DNA from: an uncultured Gammaproteobacteria bacterium
GTDB taxonomy: Bacteria > Pseudomonadota > Gammaproteobacteria > GCA-001735895
DNA: 64,000 nucleotides
Assembly: GCA_947259485.1 (NCBI GenBank)
Contig: CAMYLU010000010.1
Location: 1-64,000 of the forward strand
Direction: 5' to 3'
Positions 54,899 through 64,000 of this stretch are shown here, piece by piece. The position numbers and the translations under genes were made by a program. The notes beneath the pieces are model-generated. The model was not told where the DNA came from. It saw only the letters and a program-made list of their open reading frames with translations, and ran no database searches. Each line of letters opens with the position of its first letter. Positions within the stretch are counted from its first letter, which is position 1.

Positions 54899-56431
54899 TT
54901 GCCGATAACACTGGAAAAACTGATAGATCATCACGCGCGCTATCGCGGCGATCGCCTGGCGGTAATATTTGATGACCAGCGACTGAACTGGACCGAGTTC
55001 AATGCGCGCGTCAGTCAGCTTGCCAACGCACTGCAGGACCGGGGCATCGATAAGGATGACAAGGTTGCGACAGCGCTGCCCAATAGCATGGAACTGCTCG
55101 TCATCTACTGGGCTACGGTTTCAATCGGTGCGGTACTGGTGCCGCTGAGTCCGTTGCTGAAGGCAGGTGGGTTAATCAATTTACTCAACAATGCCGACGT
55201 CAGGTTACTGTTTTTAACCGCCGCGCTGGTGGATGAAATTAGCGATCGCGGTGACGAGATAAAAAACATATCGACCGAGAACTATATCCAGGTCGGCAGC
55301 GGGCAAAACGAAAATTCGAGTTATTCCAGTTTCGTATCGGGCCACTTATCCAGCCCACCGTCGTTTCCGCCAATGCAGCAGGATGACCTGTTCAATATCA
55401 TTTACAGCAGCGGCACCACCGGCCTACCCAAGGGCATAATGCACAGCCACCTGGTGCGCTCGCACTATGGCAGTCACTTTGCCGCATCGTTTCGCATGAC
55501 GCCGGAAAGCGTGGTGCTGCATTCTGGTTCCATCGTCTTCAACGGTGCCTTTGTCACGCTGATGCCCTGCTTTTTTCTCGGTGCACGCTATATCCTGCAT
55601 CCGCATTTTGACGTCGAAGCGATGATCGAAACCGTCCACAGCGAAAAAGTCACCCACATCATGATGGTGCCTGCGCAAATCATCGCGCTGTTGCAGAGCC
55701 CTGATTTCAGCCCGCAAAAGATGCAGTCGCTGGAAATGCTGCTGACCATTGGCGCACCCTTGCAGCAGCACTACAAGGAGGCGGTCAACGATGTTATACC
55801 GGGTCGTTTTTATGAACTCTACGGGCTGACCGAGGGCTTTGTCACGATTCTCGACCGTGACGATTTCAACCAGCAGCCCGGCTCCGTCGGCTGCCCGCCG
55901 CCGGGCTACGATATGCGCATTGTCGGCGAAGACGGTCGGGATCTCGGACCCGGTGAAATCGGTGAAATCGTCGGCCGTGGACCCGCGCTGTCGCCCGGCT
56001 ACTACAAGCAAGCGGCATTGACCCGCGAAACTTTTCGCGACGGTTGGCTCTACAGCGGAGATCTCGGCTATCTGGACGAAGCCGGTTTTCTGTACCTGGC
56101 CGGCAGAAAAAAGGAGCTGATTATTTCCGGGGGTGTTAATGTTTATCCGCAGGATATCGAGGAGATCGCCAGCGCACATGAGCTGATACTGGAAGTCGCC
56201 GTATTCGGTGTCGACTCCGAAAAATGGGGAGAAACCCCGGTGGCCGCGGTGGTGCTGCAGGCCGAAGCTGAAATCGGCCCAGACGACCTGCGGAAATGGA
56301 TCAATAGCCGCGTCGAAGCCCGTTTCCAGAAAATCTCGGATGTGGTAGTTATTAACCAGATGCCGCGTAACGTCGCCGGCAAAACCCTTAAAAACGAACT
56401 TAAGGAAGACTATCTTGCAAATCAAAAATAA
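54899..56431 (+). CDS. AMP-forming acyl-CoA synthetase-like ligase
   Basis: A 510-residue ANL-superfamily enzyme activating a carboxylic acid through an acyl-AMP. Core motifs: YSSGTTGLPKGI (AMP loop), FYELYGLTEG, YSGDLGYLD, and the C-terminal lysine in NVAGKTLKNEL. It uses TTG 54899, with AAAGGG upstream. It overlaps the SDR gene by 17 bp, so the two act in one pathway. The substrate may be a fatty or aromatic acid. Confidence 0.88.
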   Translation: MPITLEKLIDHHARYRGDRLAVIFDDQRLNWTEFNARVSQLANALQDRGIDKDDKVATALPNSMELLVIYWATVSIGAVLVPLSPLLKAGGLINLLNNADVRLLFLTAALVDEISDRGDEIKNISTENYIQVGSGQNENSSYSSFVSGHLSSPPSFPPMQQDDLFNIIYSSGTTGLPKGIMHSHLVRSHYGSHFAASFRMTPESVVLHSGSIVFNGAFVTLMPCFFLGARYILHPHFDVEAMIETVHSEKVTHIMMVPAQIIALLQSPDFSPQKMQSLEMLLTIGAPLQQHYKEAVNDVIPGRFYELYGLTEGFVTILDRDDFNQQPGSVGCPPPGYDMRIVGEDGRDLGPGEIGEIVGRGPALSPGYYKQAALTRETFRDGWLYSGDLGYLDEAGFLYLAGRKKELIISGGVNVYPQDIEEIASAHELILEVAVFGVDSEKWGETPVAAVVLQAEAEIGPDDLRKWINSRVEARFQKISDVVVINQMPRNVAGKTLKNELKEDYLANQK

Positions 56432-57176
56432 TACCTTTGTGATCACCGGGGCCGCACAGGGGCTGGGTGAAGCCATCAGTGTCTCGCTCGCCAGGCGCGG
56501 AGCGAAACTCGCCCTGCTTGATGTCAACGCCGAGCGTCTCGACCAGACACTGACCGCCTGCAAGCATGAGGGCTCAGACAGTTACGCTTTTACCTGCGAT
56601 GTCGCCGACGAAACCGGCGTGCGACGCTGTTTTGCGTCGATCGAAGAACACCTCGGGCCCATTTCCGGCCTGGTCAACAATGCCGGCATCTTGCGCGACG
56701 GCATGCTGGTCAAGGTCAGGGATGGTGAAATCGTCGATCGGCTGTCGCTCGAACAATGGCAACAGGTCATCGACATCAATTTAACCGGGGTCTTCCTGTG
56801 CGGGCGTGAAGCCGCGACCAGCATGATTCGCAACGACAACGGCGGGGTCATTGTTAATATATCCAGCATCAGTCGCGCCGGTAATATCGGGCAATCGAAT
56901 TATGCCGCCGCCAAGGCCGGAGTGGCCGCATTGTCTACCACCTGGGCACGTGAGCTGGCGCGTTACAAGATACGCAGCGCCGCAATCGCGCCGGGGGTAT
57001 TCGAAACCGAGATGGTAGCCTCGCTTAAACCCGAAGCGCATGAACGCATCACCAGCGCGGTGCCACTGAACCGCACCGGCAGCGTCGAGGAACTCGCGCA
57101 CGCGGTCCAGTTCATCATCGAGAACGACTATTACAGCGGTCGCATCCTCGAGCTCGACGGTGGCTTGAGATTGTAG
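56415..57176 (+). CDS. short-chain dehydrogenase/reductase (FabG-like)
   Basis: A 253-residue SDR: NAD(P) loop TGAAQGLG (11-18), NNAG (88-91), and the Ser (150/151), Y163, K167 catalytic set. It acts on a hydroxy- or keto-acyl type substrate, probably the product of the adjacent CoA ligase. TTG start within the end of the ligase gene. An extra loop (RDGEIVDRLS) near 102-111 is slightly longer than in FabG. Confidence 0.88.
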   Translation: MQIKNNTFVITGAAQGLGEAISVSLARRGAKLALLDVNAERLDQTLTACKHEGSDSYAFTCDVADETGVRRCFASIEEHLGPISGLVNNAGILRDGMLVKVRDGEIVDRLSLEQWQQVIDINLTGVFLCGREAATSMIRNDNGGVIVNISSISRAGNIGQSNYAAAKAGVAALSTTWARELARYKIRSAAIAPGVFETEMVASLKPEAHERITSAVPLNRTGSVEELAHAVQFIIENDYYSGRILELDGGLRL

Positions 57177-57189
57177 CCCTGCCGGTTTA

Positions 57190-57999
57190 CTAAAGCTGCT
57201 GGTCGGGATTTAACCTGATTCGCCACAATCGTTTAATAATAAAAACTGCAGCATAGAAAAAACCCAGCGGAAACAGGATCGACTTGAGCAGGTAAATCGC
57301 GACCAGGTTGATAAAATTTTCGATGCCGCGGCTGATCTTGCGGTCAAGTTCGTCGAAACTGAGCCCCTGCCAGAACGCAATTGTCGAGTCCTTGATGCTG
57401 TCGGTATCGAATTCCTTGTCGGCTTCGATACTCATGATGCTGGACTGGAAATTCTTGATCTCGCCGTCATTGACCTGTCGCTGCTGATCGATAAACAGGT
57501 AGTCGACACCGCTGTTGAGCGCGACCGCCAGGCCCAGCGCGAAGCGAATAAAAACCACCACCAGGAATGATTTGAAAAACAGGTTCTGCGCCCGCGGCTG
57601 GCCATAAAAAAGCAACAGCAACGTGGATACGCCAAGCACCGCGACCAGGTAGAGGAACAGCTCGTGCGAGGCAAGTAATAACAACACCTTCTGTGCCGCG
57701 AGCGACGCCAGCACCCAGGTCATGACGGTCGAAAAGCGCTCGATCATGTCATTCAGCGGATCGAGTAATTCACCTACTGTTATAGAACCCGAAACAACAC
57801 CAATACCGGCCTCGACTTCACTGCTCTGCACCATCGATACCAACGCGTTGATACCGCGGGCGGTAGCGTAGGTTAGGGCCGCATTGGTTATCGATTCGGT
57901 GGTGTAATCATCGACGTAGTCATCCAGCACCCGGGTGCTTGAAAGTGCAACCAGCGCAACGATTAAGATCGAGATCAGCGCCTTGCTGCTAATCCGCAT
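57190..57999 (-). CDS. polytopic membrane protein, unknown
   Basis: 269 residues with helices at about 8-25, 90-112, 116-133, 140-160 and 235-258, and a large loop at about 30-85 on the far side. No recognised motif. It overlaps the pterin dehydratase gene by 11 bp, so it is cotranscribed with it, though a functional link is not obvious. Confidence 0.7.
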   Translation of the reverse strand: MRISSKALISILIVALVALSSTRVLDDYVDDYTTESITNAALTYATARGINALVSMVQSSEVEAGIGVVSGSITVGELLDPLNDMIERFSTVMTWVLASLAAQKVLLLLASHELFLYLVAVLGVSTLLLLFYGQPRAQNLFFKSFLVVVFIRFALGLAVALNSGVDYLFIDQQRQVNDGEIKNFQSSIMSIEADKEFDTDSIKDSTIAFWQGLSFDELDRKISRGIENFINLVAIYLLKSILFPLGFFYAAVFIIKRLWRIRLNPDQQL

Positions 58000-58330
58000 A
58001 GACCTCGTCCGTGCGCGCCGCCATGATCAAATCGTTGCGATGCAGGCCCTTGATCTTGTGGCTCCACCAGGTCACGGTGACCTTGCCCCATTCGGTTAAT
58101 ATCGCGGGATGATGATCTTCGGCCTCGGCGATCTCTCCAACCCGGTTGGTGAATGCCATCGCCTGCTCAAAATTCTTGAACGCAAACTCACGCGACAGTT
58201 GCATTACGCCATCGACGACAAGAATGCTCCAATCGGGAATATTCGGCATTAGCGTTTTGAGGTCCTCGTCGCTGATTTTAGGTGCATCGGCACGACAGGC
58301 TTCACAGTTCTGCTTGCTCAAATCAAACAT
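57989..58330 (-). CDS. phhB: 4a-hydroxytetrahydrobiopterin dehydratase
   Basis: 113 residues, PCD/DCoH family, which regenerates the pterin cofactor of phenylalanine hydroxylase. The active-site block [26 protein letters not shown] has the three histidines expected. The N-terminal extension with CEACRAD is common in proteobacterial versions. AGGAGAACC before ATG. No phenylalanine hydroxylase gene lies in the window. Confidence 0.9.
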   Translation of the reverse strand: MFDLSKQNCEACRADAPKISDEDLKTLMPNIPDWSILVVDGVMQLSREFAFKNFEQAMAFTNRVGEIAEAEDHHPAILTEWGKVTVTWWSHKIKGLHRNDLIMAARTDEVYAD

Positions 58331-58524
58331 CTGGTTCTCCTCTTTTCGTTAAGTCTTGCAATGTCAGTCTGTCAACTTTATCCAGTGGCATCAATACTAT
58401 TAGATTACCCGCAACCAGGCCCGTATTTTTAACCCGGTGCATTCTAAATCAATCTAAAATTAAAAACGCTAGACCCGATGCTTCGGATTAATCAAGGCGA
58501 GTGTACAGGCGGGTGAGGCTGATT

Positions 58525-59427
58525 TCAGTCTGGCAGTGGTATGAATTCGGTTTCACCCGGTACTTTTTCGAAACGGCCTTCGCGCCAGTCGTCCCCAGCC
58601 TGCTCGATGCGCTGCTTCGAATTGGAGACAAAGTTCCACCAGATATGACGCTTACCGAGATTTGTGCCACCGATCACCATGACATGGCTCTCGCTGGTGG
58701 CGTCGAGATGTAAGGTATTACCCGGACAGGCGACTGCCATCTGGCCTTCTCCCAGGGTATAGGCATCAACACGGATGTCGCCCGCGACAACGTAAGCGGC
58801 CACTTCATCGTAGCCGTCCGGCAAGGCAAGACTGGCTCCACCAGGAAAGCGACATTCCATGTAAAGCGTCGGCGCATATTGCGTGACGGGAGATTCGTAA
58901 CCGTAAGCCTGACCCATGATCAGGCGGATTGATACCTCATCCTGCTCGAATCCCGGCAATTCTGCCGCCGGGTAATGCACGAAATCCGGATCACATTCCT
59001 GTTGGTCGTCCGGCAAGGCCATCCAGGACTGGATGCCGTGCAGGCGCGAGGCGCTGTTCAGGTCGTCGCCGGCGCGTTCCGAATGCACGATGCCGCGCCC
59101 CGCCGTCATCAGGTTTACCGCTTCCGCCCGGATTGGCTGAACCACCCCGAGGCTGTCGCGATGCATGATTTCGCCTTCGAAAAGGTAAGTAACCGTGGAA
59201 AGTCCGATATGCGGGTGCGGGCGCACCTGGATCCCTTCACCCGGCGGGAATTCGGCAGGCCCCATGTGATCGAAGAAAACGAAGGGGCCGACCATTCGTC
59301 GCCGGCCCGAAGGCAGCACGCGCCGCACGCTGAAGCCGCCCAGGTCCCTCGAATGAGGTTCGATAATCAGTTCGACCTTGCCACCGCAACGGGTACAGGT
59401 TGGTTCATTTGCGGCCTGGTAACTCAT
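58525..59427 (-). CDS. pirin-family bicupin
   Basis: A 300-residue two-cupin protein. The N-terminal metal site is seen in RPHPHIGLSTVTYLFEGEIMHRDS (three histidines and a glutamate). The C-terminal cupin (about 170-285) lacks an obvious metal set. Members act as quercetinase-like enzymes or regulators. TGAGGAACG precedes the ATG. The N-terminus has a CTRCGGK pair not universal in pirins. Confidence 0.87.
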   Translation of the reverse strand: MSYQAANEPTCTRCGGKVELIIEPHSRDLGGFSVRRVLPSGRRRMVGPFVFFDHMGPAEFPPGEGIQVRPHPHIGLSTVTYLFEGEIMHRDSLGVVQPIRAEAVNLMTAGRGIVHSERAGDDLNSASRLHGIQSWMALPDDQQECDPDFVHYPAAELPGFEQDEVSIRLIMGQAYGYESPVTQYAPTLYMECRFPGGASLALPDGYDEVAAYVVAGDIRVDAYTLGEGQMAVACPGNTLHLDATSESHVMVIGGTNLGKRHIWWNFVSNSKQRIEQAGDDWREGRFEKVPGETEFIPLPD

Positions 59428-59495
59428 GTTCGTTCCTCAAATCAGACACTGATTAGCATTGAAGTCAGGTACCGGATCAACCAGATAGTTTGTTT

Positions 59496-60698
59496 TCAAT
59501 CCTTGCGCGCCATTTTCGGCAGGCTCAGGTGCAACAGCGCGTAAGCTGCCAGTGCGGACAGGATAGAACCCACCAGGATACCCAGCCGATCTCCGCTAAA
59601 GTAGTCCCCGCTGCCGTGTTCAAACGCCAGACCCGCGATAAAGAGACTCATCGTAAAGCCGATACCACAGGCGAACGAGACACCGACAATTTGCATCCAG
59701 CTGACATTGTTGGGGAGCTGAACAAAACGCAGTGCCACGCCGATACCAACAAAAGCCAGGATCCCCAGCGGTTTGCCGACGAGTAAACCCAGGATTACCC
59801 CCAGTGTCACCGGGTGTGCCAGGTCGGCCATCGACATGCCCCCCAGCTCAAGCCCGGCATTTGCGAACGCAAATATCGGTAAAATTGCAAACGCTACCGG
59901 ACCATGCAAATCGTGCTCCAGCGTGCGTAATGGTGATTGTCCTTCGCGATCACGCATCGGCACGCAAAATGCAATTAATACCCCGGCCAATGTTGCATGT
60001 ACACCCGATTTCAACACCGCAATCCAGAGCACGATGCCAAGTAGAATATAACTCGAGGTGCGCGTCACACCCATCCTGTTCATGACTACACCGATAACCA
60101 GGGCCACGGCAGCAACCAGCAGCGATGACACTGCCAGGTCCCCGGAATAGAACAACGCGATAATAACGATGGCGGCCAGATCATCAAATATTGCCAGCGT
60201 CAGCAGGAAAACCTTGAGCGATGTCGGCACCCGGGAACCGAAGACGCCGAGCAAGGCCAGCGCAAACGCAATATCGGTCGCCACCGGAATGGCCCATCCG
60301 TCGAGTGCGACAGCATCGCCCCAGTTGAGCCAGGCATAGATTGCTGCAGGCACGACCATACCGCCGAGTGCCCCCATACCCGGCAATACGACTTGCTTAA
60401 ACGATGACAGCTCCCCTTCCATGACTTCTCGCTTGATTTCGAGTCCAATCAGGAAAAAGAATATGGCCATTAAACCATCGTTGATCCAAAGCAGCAGCGG
60501 TTTGTTGATTGACAGCGCACCGATCTGCACCGCCACCGTTGTATCCAGCAGTTCACTGTAGAAAACTGCCAGCGGAGAATTGGCAACCAGTAACGCGACG
60601 ATGGCCGCGAGCAGCAACAGGATACCCCCTGCCGATTCCAGTTTCATAAAGTCGCGGACCGCGTCCACGATTAGCGGGGTCTCGTTGTCTTGTTTCAT
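59496..60698 (-). CDS. nhaA: Na+/H+ antiporter NhaA
   Basis: A 400-residue inner-membrane antiporter, twelve helices. The crossed-helix core is recognised by ATDIAFALALLGVFGSRVP and LAIFDDLAAIVIIALFY (the paired aspartates), and FFFLIGLEIKREVMEGEL. It exports sodium in exchange for protons, fitting a saline or alkaline habitat. ATG 60698 is chosen; a TTG three codons earlier is less likely. Confidence 0.95.
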   Translation of the reverse strand: MKQDNETPLIVDAVRDFMKLESAGGILLLLAAIVALLVANSPLAVFYSELLDTTVAVQIGALSINKPLLLWINDGLMAIFFFLIGLEIKREVMEGELSSFKQVVLPGMGALGGMVVPAAIYAWLNWGDAVALDGWAIPVATDIAFALALLGVFGSRVPTSLKVFLLTLAIFDDLAAIVIIALFYSGDLAVSSLLVAAVALVIGVVMNRMGVTRTSSYILLGIVLWIAVLKSGVHATLAGVLIAFCVPMRDREGQSPLRTLEHDLHGPVAFAILPIFAFANAGLELGGMSMADLAHPVTLGVILGLLVGKPLGILAFVGIGVALRFVQLPNNVSWMQIVGVSFACGIGFTMSLFIAGLAFEHGSGDYFSGDRLGILVGSILSALAAYALLHLSLPKMARKD

Positions 60699-60857
60699 AT
60701 AATTCAATTGCCAGAGATAGTCAGTAATGCACCAGTGCCCTAGATGGGGATTTTCCAGGTTATAAAAAGTCTATATCCACCGCTTTCCAAAGCGCTCAAT
60801 TTATCACGATCGGTTCGTGTTATCATGTTTTGTCAATCCACGCACGAGGAGAGAACC

Positions 60858-61184
60858 ATGAGCGCTTACCTGATTGCCAATGTCAAAGTAAACGACGATT
60901 CCTGGATTCCAGAATATGCACAAAAAGTACACGATATCGTGCATAAGCACGGTGGTAAGTACCTGTCGCGCAGCGGCAATTTAACCCCGATCGAAGGTGA
61001 ACTACCCGACGTTACCGTTATTGCCCTGATCGAATTCCCGACAGTAGAGGCGTGCAAGGCCTTTGTAAACGACCCGGATTACGCACCATTTGCGCAGGCA
61101 CGCCAGGCCGGAACCGAAAGCAATTTTTACGTGATCGACGATACCGACCTTGCACAGGGCGTGCCCTACCTGCCCCCGGGCTAA
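60858..61184 (+). CDS. DUF1330 protein
   Basis: A 108-residue ferredoxin-like-fold protein: MSAYLIANVKVND, HGGKYLSRSG and VIALIEFPTVEACKAFVNDPDYAPF are standard DUF1330 blocks. GAGGAGAG lies before the ATG; an upstream in-frame start at 60744 adds an unrelated sequence. Function of the family is unsettled. A GC-only hairpin overlaps the stop. Confidence 0.9.
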   Translation: MSAYLIANVKVNDDSWIPEYAQKVHDIVHKHGGKYLSRSGNLTPIEGELPDVTVIALIEFPTVEACKAFVNDPDYAPFAQARQAGTESNFYVIDDTDLAQGVPYLPPG

Positions 61185-61197
61185 ATCTACCCCGGGG
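61174..61197. terminator. GC-rich hairpin between convergent genes
   Basis: CCCCGGG (61174-61180) pairs with CCCGGGG (61191-61197) around a 10-nt loop. There is no T tract. It lies at the junction of the convergent DUF1330 and YegP-like genes. Confidence 0.35.
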
Positions 61198-61207
61198 TTG
61201 GGTCGAG

Positions 61208-61537
61208 CTAGGCTTCAACCACCTTGGCGTCGGGCGCATTCTTCTGCACCGACGCGATACCGTTGTCACGGCCGGAAGCGCTGCTATAGGACTGGCTGGT
61301 GCCGATTACCTGCTTGTTCCTGGCCTTTAGATTGAACCTGAATTTACCGGAAGCGGTCTCCTTTTTTTCGAAGTTTGCCGCGTCGGCCGAATTCTTACGC
61401 ACCGATTCAATACCATTCGCACATCCCGCCTTGGCACTGTATCCCTCGCTGGAGAGAATAATTTCGCCATTACCCGCCTTCAGACGGAAGCGATGTCCAC
61501 CAGATTTATCTCTATAAACTTCAAATTTCCCAGCCAT
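61208..61537 (-). CDS. YegP-like tandem DUF1508 protein
   Basis: 109 residues formed by two copies of the DUF1508 unit: FEVYRDKSGGHRFRLKAGNGEIILSSEGY and FRFNLKARNKQVIGTSQSY, each ending in a helix with GI(E/A)SV(R/Q)KN. Start ATG 61537 follows GGGAGATG. The role is unknown; it is often stress-related in annotation. Confidence 0.9.
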   Translation of the reverse strand: MAGKFEVYRDKSGGHRFRLKAGNGEIILSSEGYSAKAGCANGIESVRKNSADAANFEKKETASGKFRFNLKARNKQVIGTSQSYSSASGRDNGIASVQKNAPDAKVVEA

Positions 61538-61677
61538 GTCATCTCCCTGGATTGTTAAGTTGTTTGGGGCCGCTATAGTCTCTAATTGCAACTAATTTTA
61601 CAAGTGTTCCCGGGGGCTTCCAAATCGGCTGGAAAAGACGTAAATTCCGAGAACTTATCGGAATGTGGGTAATAGGC

Positions 61678-62598
61678 ATGCGTTGGCGTGGCCGAAGACA
61701 GAGTAGCAATGTTGTAGACAAGCGCGGAACGCGTATGCCCCGAATGGCGCGTCTCGGTGCCGGCGGTGGCGGTATCATGCGCCTGCTGCCGCTCGCGTTT
61801 CGAGTTCTGGGCTTCAAAGGGACGCTGATCGCAATCGTTCTGGTTGTTGGATACACCTATTTCAGTGGTGATTTGCAGCGTTTTCTGGATGACGGCGGAA
61901 TGGCGAGCAGTCAACCCAGTTCGACCAACCAGCCGGTAAAACAAAGCGAAGCAGAAAAACAACTGGTCGAGTTCGTATCCACGGTACTCGCCGATACCGA
62001 GGACAGCTGGAACGAATTATTCAGGCAGGCAGGCCAAAGTTACCGCGAACCACGGCTGGTTTTATTTCGCGAGGCGGTCGCGACCGCCTGTGGCACAGGT
62101 TCGGCACAAATCGGGCCTTTTTATTGCCCGGCCGATCAAAAGGTTTATCTCGATCTCAGTTTTTTTGACGAACTAAAAAGGCGGCATGGGGCGCCCGGGG
62201 ATTTTGCACAGGCCTACGTCATCGCGCACGAGATCGGCCATCACGTGCAAACCCTGGCCGGTATCTCGGCAAAGGTTCATAAGGCTAAACAATCTTTAAG
62301 CCAGGTAGAGGCTAACCGGCTATCGGTCAAACAGGAACTGCAAGCCGATTGCTATGCGGGAATCTGGGCACATGACGCCAGGCGTTCACGGCAGGTGCTG
62401 GAAGCGGGTGACATCGAGGAAGGCCTGGCCGCGGCCAGTGCAATCGGTGACGACCGCCTGCAGAAGCAGGCACGGGGTTATGTTACGCCGGACTCCTTCA
62501 CCCACGGCAGTTCCGAACAACGCGTGGCCTGGTTTAAAAAGGGTTTGTCAGAAGGCACATTAAAGGCCTGCGACACTTTCGCCGCAGGTGCACTTTAG
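61678..62598 (+). CDS. YpfJ-type neutral zinc metallopeptidase
   Basis: 306 residues. The family start MRWRGRRQSSNVVD fixes ATG 61678. A membrane helix at about 43-62 anchors it. The zinc motif is VIAHEIGHHVQ, with a downstream ELQADCYAG giving the third ligand region. YCPADQKVYLDLSFF is also conserved. Substrates unknown. Confidence 0.92.
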   Translation: MRWRGRRQSSNVVDKRGTRMPRMARLGAGGGGIMRLLPLAFRVLGFKGTLIAIVLVVGYTYFSGDLQRFLDDGGMASSQPSSTNQPVKQSEAEKQLVEFVSTVLADTEDSWNELFRQAGQSYREPRLVLFREAVATACGTGSAQIGPFYCPADQKVYLDLSFFDELKRRHGAPGDFAQAYVIAHEIGHHVQTLAGISAKVHKAKQSLSQVEANRLSVKQELQADCYAGIWAHDARRSRQVLEAGDIEEGLAAASAIGDDRLQKQARGYVTPDSFTHGSSEQRVAWFKKGLSEGTLKACDTFAAGAL

Positions 62599-62632
62599 AT
62601 ATTCGATACCGCAAGCCCGAGTTGCCTTGTTG

Positions 62633-63493
62633 CTAGAGTCCGTGCGTGCCCGAGTAACCACTGCGGCCGGGCGACGTCCAGTCGTTTAACGATCCATCAG
62701 CCGGTTTATAAATCTCGACCTTGAGCGGGAAACAGGGCGTGCTGTCGTCGGAATGACTGCTGCCGCAGTCCCCACCGGGACAGGTAGACAGCGCGCCGAG
62801 TAAATCGATCTCGGCAAAAAACTCGATGAAATCACCCGGTCGCACCGGGCTCGCCTTCATGAAATATTGATGGGTATCGCGCGTGAAACCGGTGCACATG
62901 AATACGTTCATGACGTCATGCACGTGCAACTCGGCCTCACCGGGCGGCAGGTTCCTCCCCGCAACGAGCGCACGCGTCAGGTTTGAATGGCAGCAATGAT
63001 GGTAATCGACACCCTTCAGCATGTAATTGGTGTAGGGATCACAGCGCGTGCCGATCACGTCATGCACACCACCGCCATCCTCATCCCAGCCGTACCAGTC
63101 CAGGGTATCGTGGGTAATGGTCGCCATCGGCCGCAGCCCCGGCAGCGTGCTCCACAGGCGATCACCGGTGCTGACATGGGTCGCGTGCAGCTGGCGGGTC
63201 TTGCCGCTGAAGAAGCGCTCGGATAGGTCATGCGCATTCCACAGGTTCAGATCGCCCACCTGCGAACCCTCGACACTGACAATACGGAAAAACGAACCTG
63301 CCGCAACCTCGAAGGTCGCGCCATCGCGCGGCGGCACGGTAATCTCGTCTACCTTGTTCATACCCTCGCGCGCCTGTTGATACAGGGCGAGATTAGACGA
63401 TGGTAGCTGATCAACTTGGTAGCAAACAATTGGAGCTGCTGCGCGCCGACTGGCCGCATCTGCAGGTGTTCTATTGGAATTTTCTTCAGACAT
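62633..63493 (-). CDS. DUF1989 (urea carboxylase-associated) family protein
   Basis: A 286-residue protein of the family found beside urea/guanidine carboxylase genes. Blocks: GDLNLWNAHDLSERF, HATHVSTGDRLWSTLPGLRPMATI, DYHHCCHSNLTRAL and HVHDVMNVFMCTGF, with His/Cys residues that may bind zinc. No urea carboxylase is adjacent here. ATG 63493 is chosen over a longer frame that has no family match. Confidence 0.85.
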   Translation of the reverse strand: MSEENSNRTPADAASRRAAAPIVCYQVDQLPSSNLALYQQAREGMNKVDEITVPPRDGATFEVAAGSFFRIVSVEGSQVGDLNLWNAHDLSERFFSGKTRQLHATHVSTGDRLWSTLPGLRPMATITHDTLDWYGWDEDGGGVHDVIGTRCDPYTNYMLKGVDYHHCCHSNLTRALVAGRNLPPGEAELHVHDVMNVFMCTGFTRDTHQYFMKASPVRPGDFIEFFAEIDLLGALSTCPGGDCGSSHSDDSTPCFPLKVEIYKPADGSLNDWTSPGRSGYSGTHGL

Positions 63494-63545
63494 GTCGAGG
63501 CTCGCTGTCAGTTTCGAATTGAACGATATCTTACTGTATCGCGAC

Positions 63546-64000
63546 TCAATCCTGCAGCAGGCGATTGGCGACGCCGTTAGCCCGGGCAAGCTGACACTGG
63601 GCGGGAGTTAACTGCTGGCTTTCGGGGCGGGTACGTCCCTGCATCAGGTTGGCAACACCGACGACGTGTTCGCCGCTGTTGGCAATTACGTGGTAAAGCT
63701 CATGCGCAAGCGCGACCCCGGGGTCATCGACACCCAGCATCAGCCACACGCTCGACGCGAGCCAGGGCCGCATACGGGTATTACCCAGGCCAAAAGCCTC
63801 GCCATCAAATGCGGCCTGCATGCGGGTATCGCGCGCGAATACTACTGTCGCGTTCGCAGTGCCGGCAGCTTTGAGCAACGTGTGCGCGCTACCGGTAGAC
63901 AGGTCGCGCAGGTAATCTTCAGCGTCGATGGCATGTATCAACACCTTGCCGGCGATGATCGAACACTGTGCGAGTATCTCGTAAGCCTGCTGCACGGCCT
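63546..64000 (-). CDS. partial metallopeptidase-like protein (N-terminus outside window)
   Basis: At least 149 residues; the reading frame continues to the window edge, and the GTG at 63995 need not be the start. LAHELYHVI is an HExxH zinc motif, followed about ten residues on by EHVVGVANLM. The C-terminus is TPAQCQLARANGVANRLLQD. No family is assigned. Confidence 0.6.
   Translation of the reverse strand, partial: AVQQAYEILAQCSIIAGKVLIHAIDAEDYLRDLSTGSAHTLLKAAGTANATVVFARDTRMQAAFDGEAFGLGNTRMRPWLASSVWLMLGVDDPGVALAHELYHVIANSGEHVVGVANLMQGRTRPESQQLTPAQCQLARANGVANRLLQD

Noticed and set aside
55424-56563. 379-residue minus-strand frame
   Set aside because: Antisense to the acyl-CoA ligase, whose motifs are complete.

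Overview
The window looks like the chromosome of a heterotrophic, facultatively denitrifying gammaproteobacterium, probably marine or sedimentary. I infer this from the gene families (nirS with heme d1 genes, NhaA, DUF420, AttEFGH-type transporter, YpfJ, PhhB) and the moderate GC content; I cannot place it to a genus. Coding density is high. Strand changes often and most operons are short. One intact IS30-family insertion sequence sits at the extreme left. No tRNA, rRNA or CRISPR array was recognised.

Layout: (1) 0-10 kb holds the IS30 element, a cysteine-dioxygenase-like cupin, an AttE/AttFG/AttH-type ABC export operon on the minus strand, an FMN-dependent alpha-hydroxy-acid dehydrogenase, a candidate structured RNA, and a protein joining a degenerate DUF6602 domain to a long Ala/Pro/Lys repeat tail. 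(2) 10-26 kb is a nitrogen-oxide respiration region: a small cytochrome c, cytochrome cd1 nitrite reductase (nirS), nirN, DUF420 and small membrane proteins and an MFS carrier. Then comes a minus-strand operon for a three-subunit heme-copper enzyme (53-aa subunit, CuA subunit II, subunit I) with CtaB, SCO1 and a cytochrome b-ferredoxin-MvhD fusion. A plus-strand cassette diverges from it: bacteriohemerythrin, an unknown exported protein, a second SCO1 and a second, very atypical heme-copper-oxidase-like protein. (3) 26-34 kb holds GCS2-CBS ligase and gamma-glutamyltransferase (divergent), a CorC/CNNM transporter and a Na/Pi cotransporter. (4) 34.7-40.8 kb is the heme d1 operon nirE-C-F-D-L-GH-J followed by a convergent Dnr-type Crp/Fnr regulator. 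(5) 41-64 kb is mixed housekeeping and signalling: GDPD, Sir2, MetE-like methyltransferase, a DsbA-receiver-GGDEF fusion, GdhA, a SRPBCC-DUF5939-cyclase, AlkB, acyl-CoA ligase/SDR, pterin dehydratase, pirin, NhaA, YegP, YpfJ, a DUF1989 protein and a partial metallopeptidase.

How it works together: NirS (which needs heme d1 from the nirE-J operon and NirN) would make NO. No canonical norCB or norZ is seen. The heme-copper subunit I at 20.2-21.9 kb keeps all six metal-binding histidines but lacks the cross-linked tyrosine of oxygen reductases at both known positions (Gln at the usual place), so it is a good candidate for the NO-reducing partner. The second heme-copper-like protein lacks the paired CuB histidines altogether. 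Seven copies of a TTGAC/T-N4-A/GTCAA palindrome, mostly 60-80 bp before start codons, tie the small cytochrome, nirS, the cytochrome b fusion, the oxidase/hemerythrin divergent region, nirE and a distant flavoprotein/acyl-CoA-ligase pair into one probable Dnr/FNR regulon.
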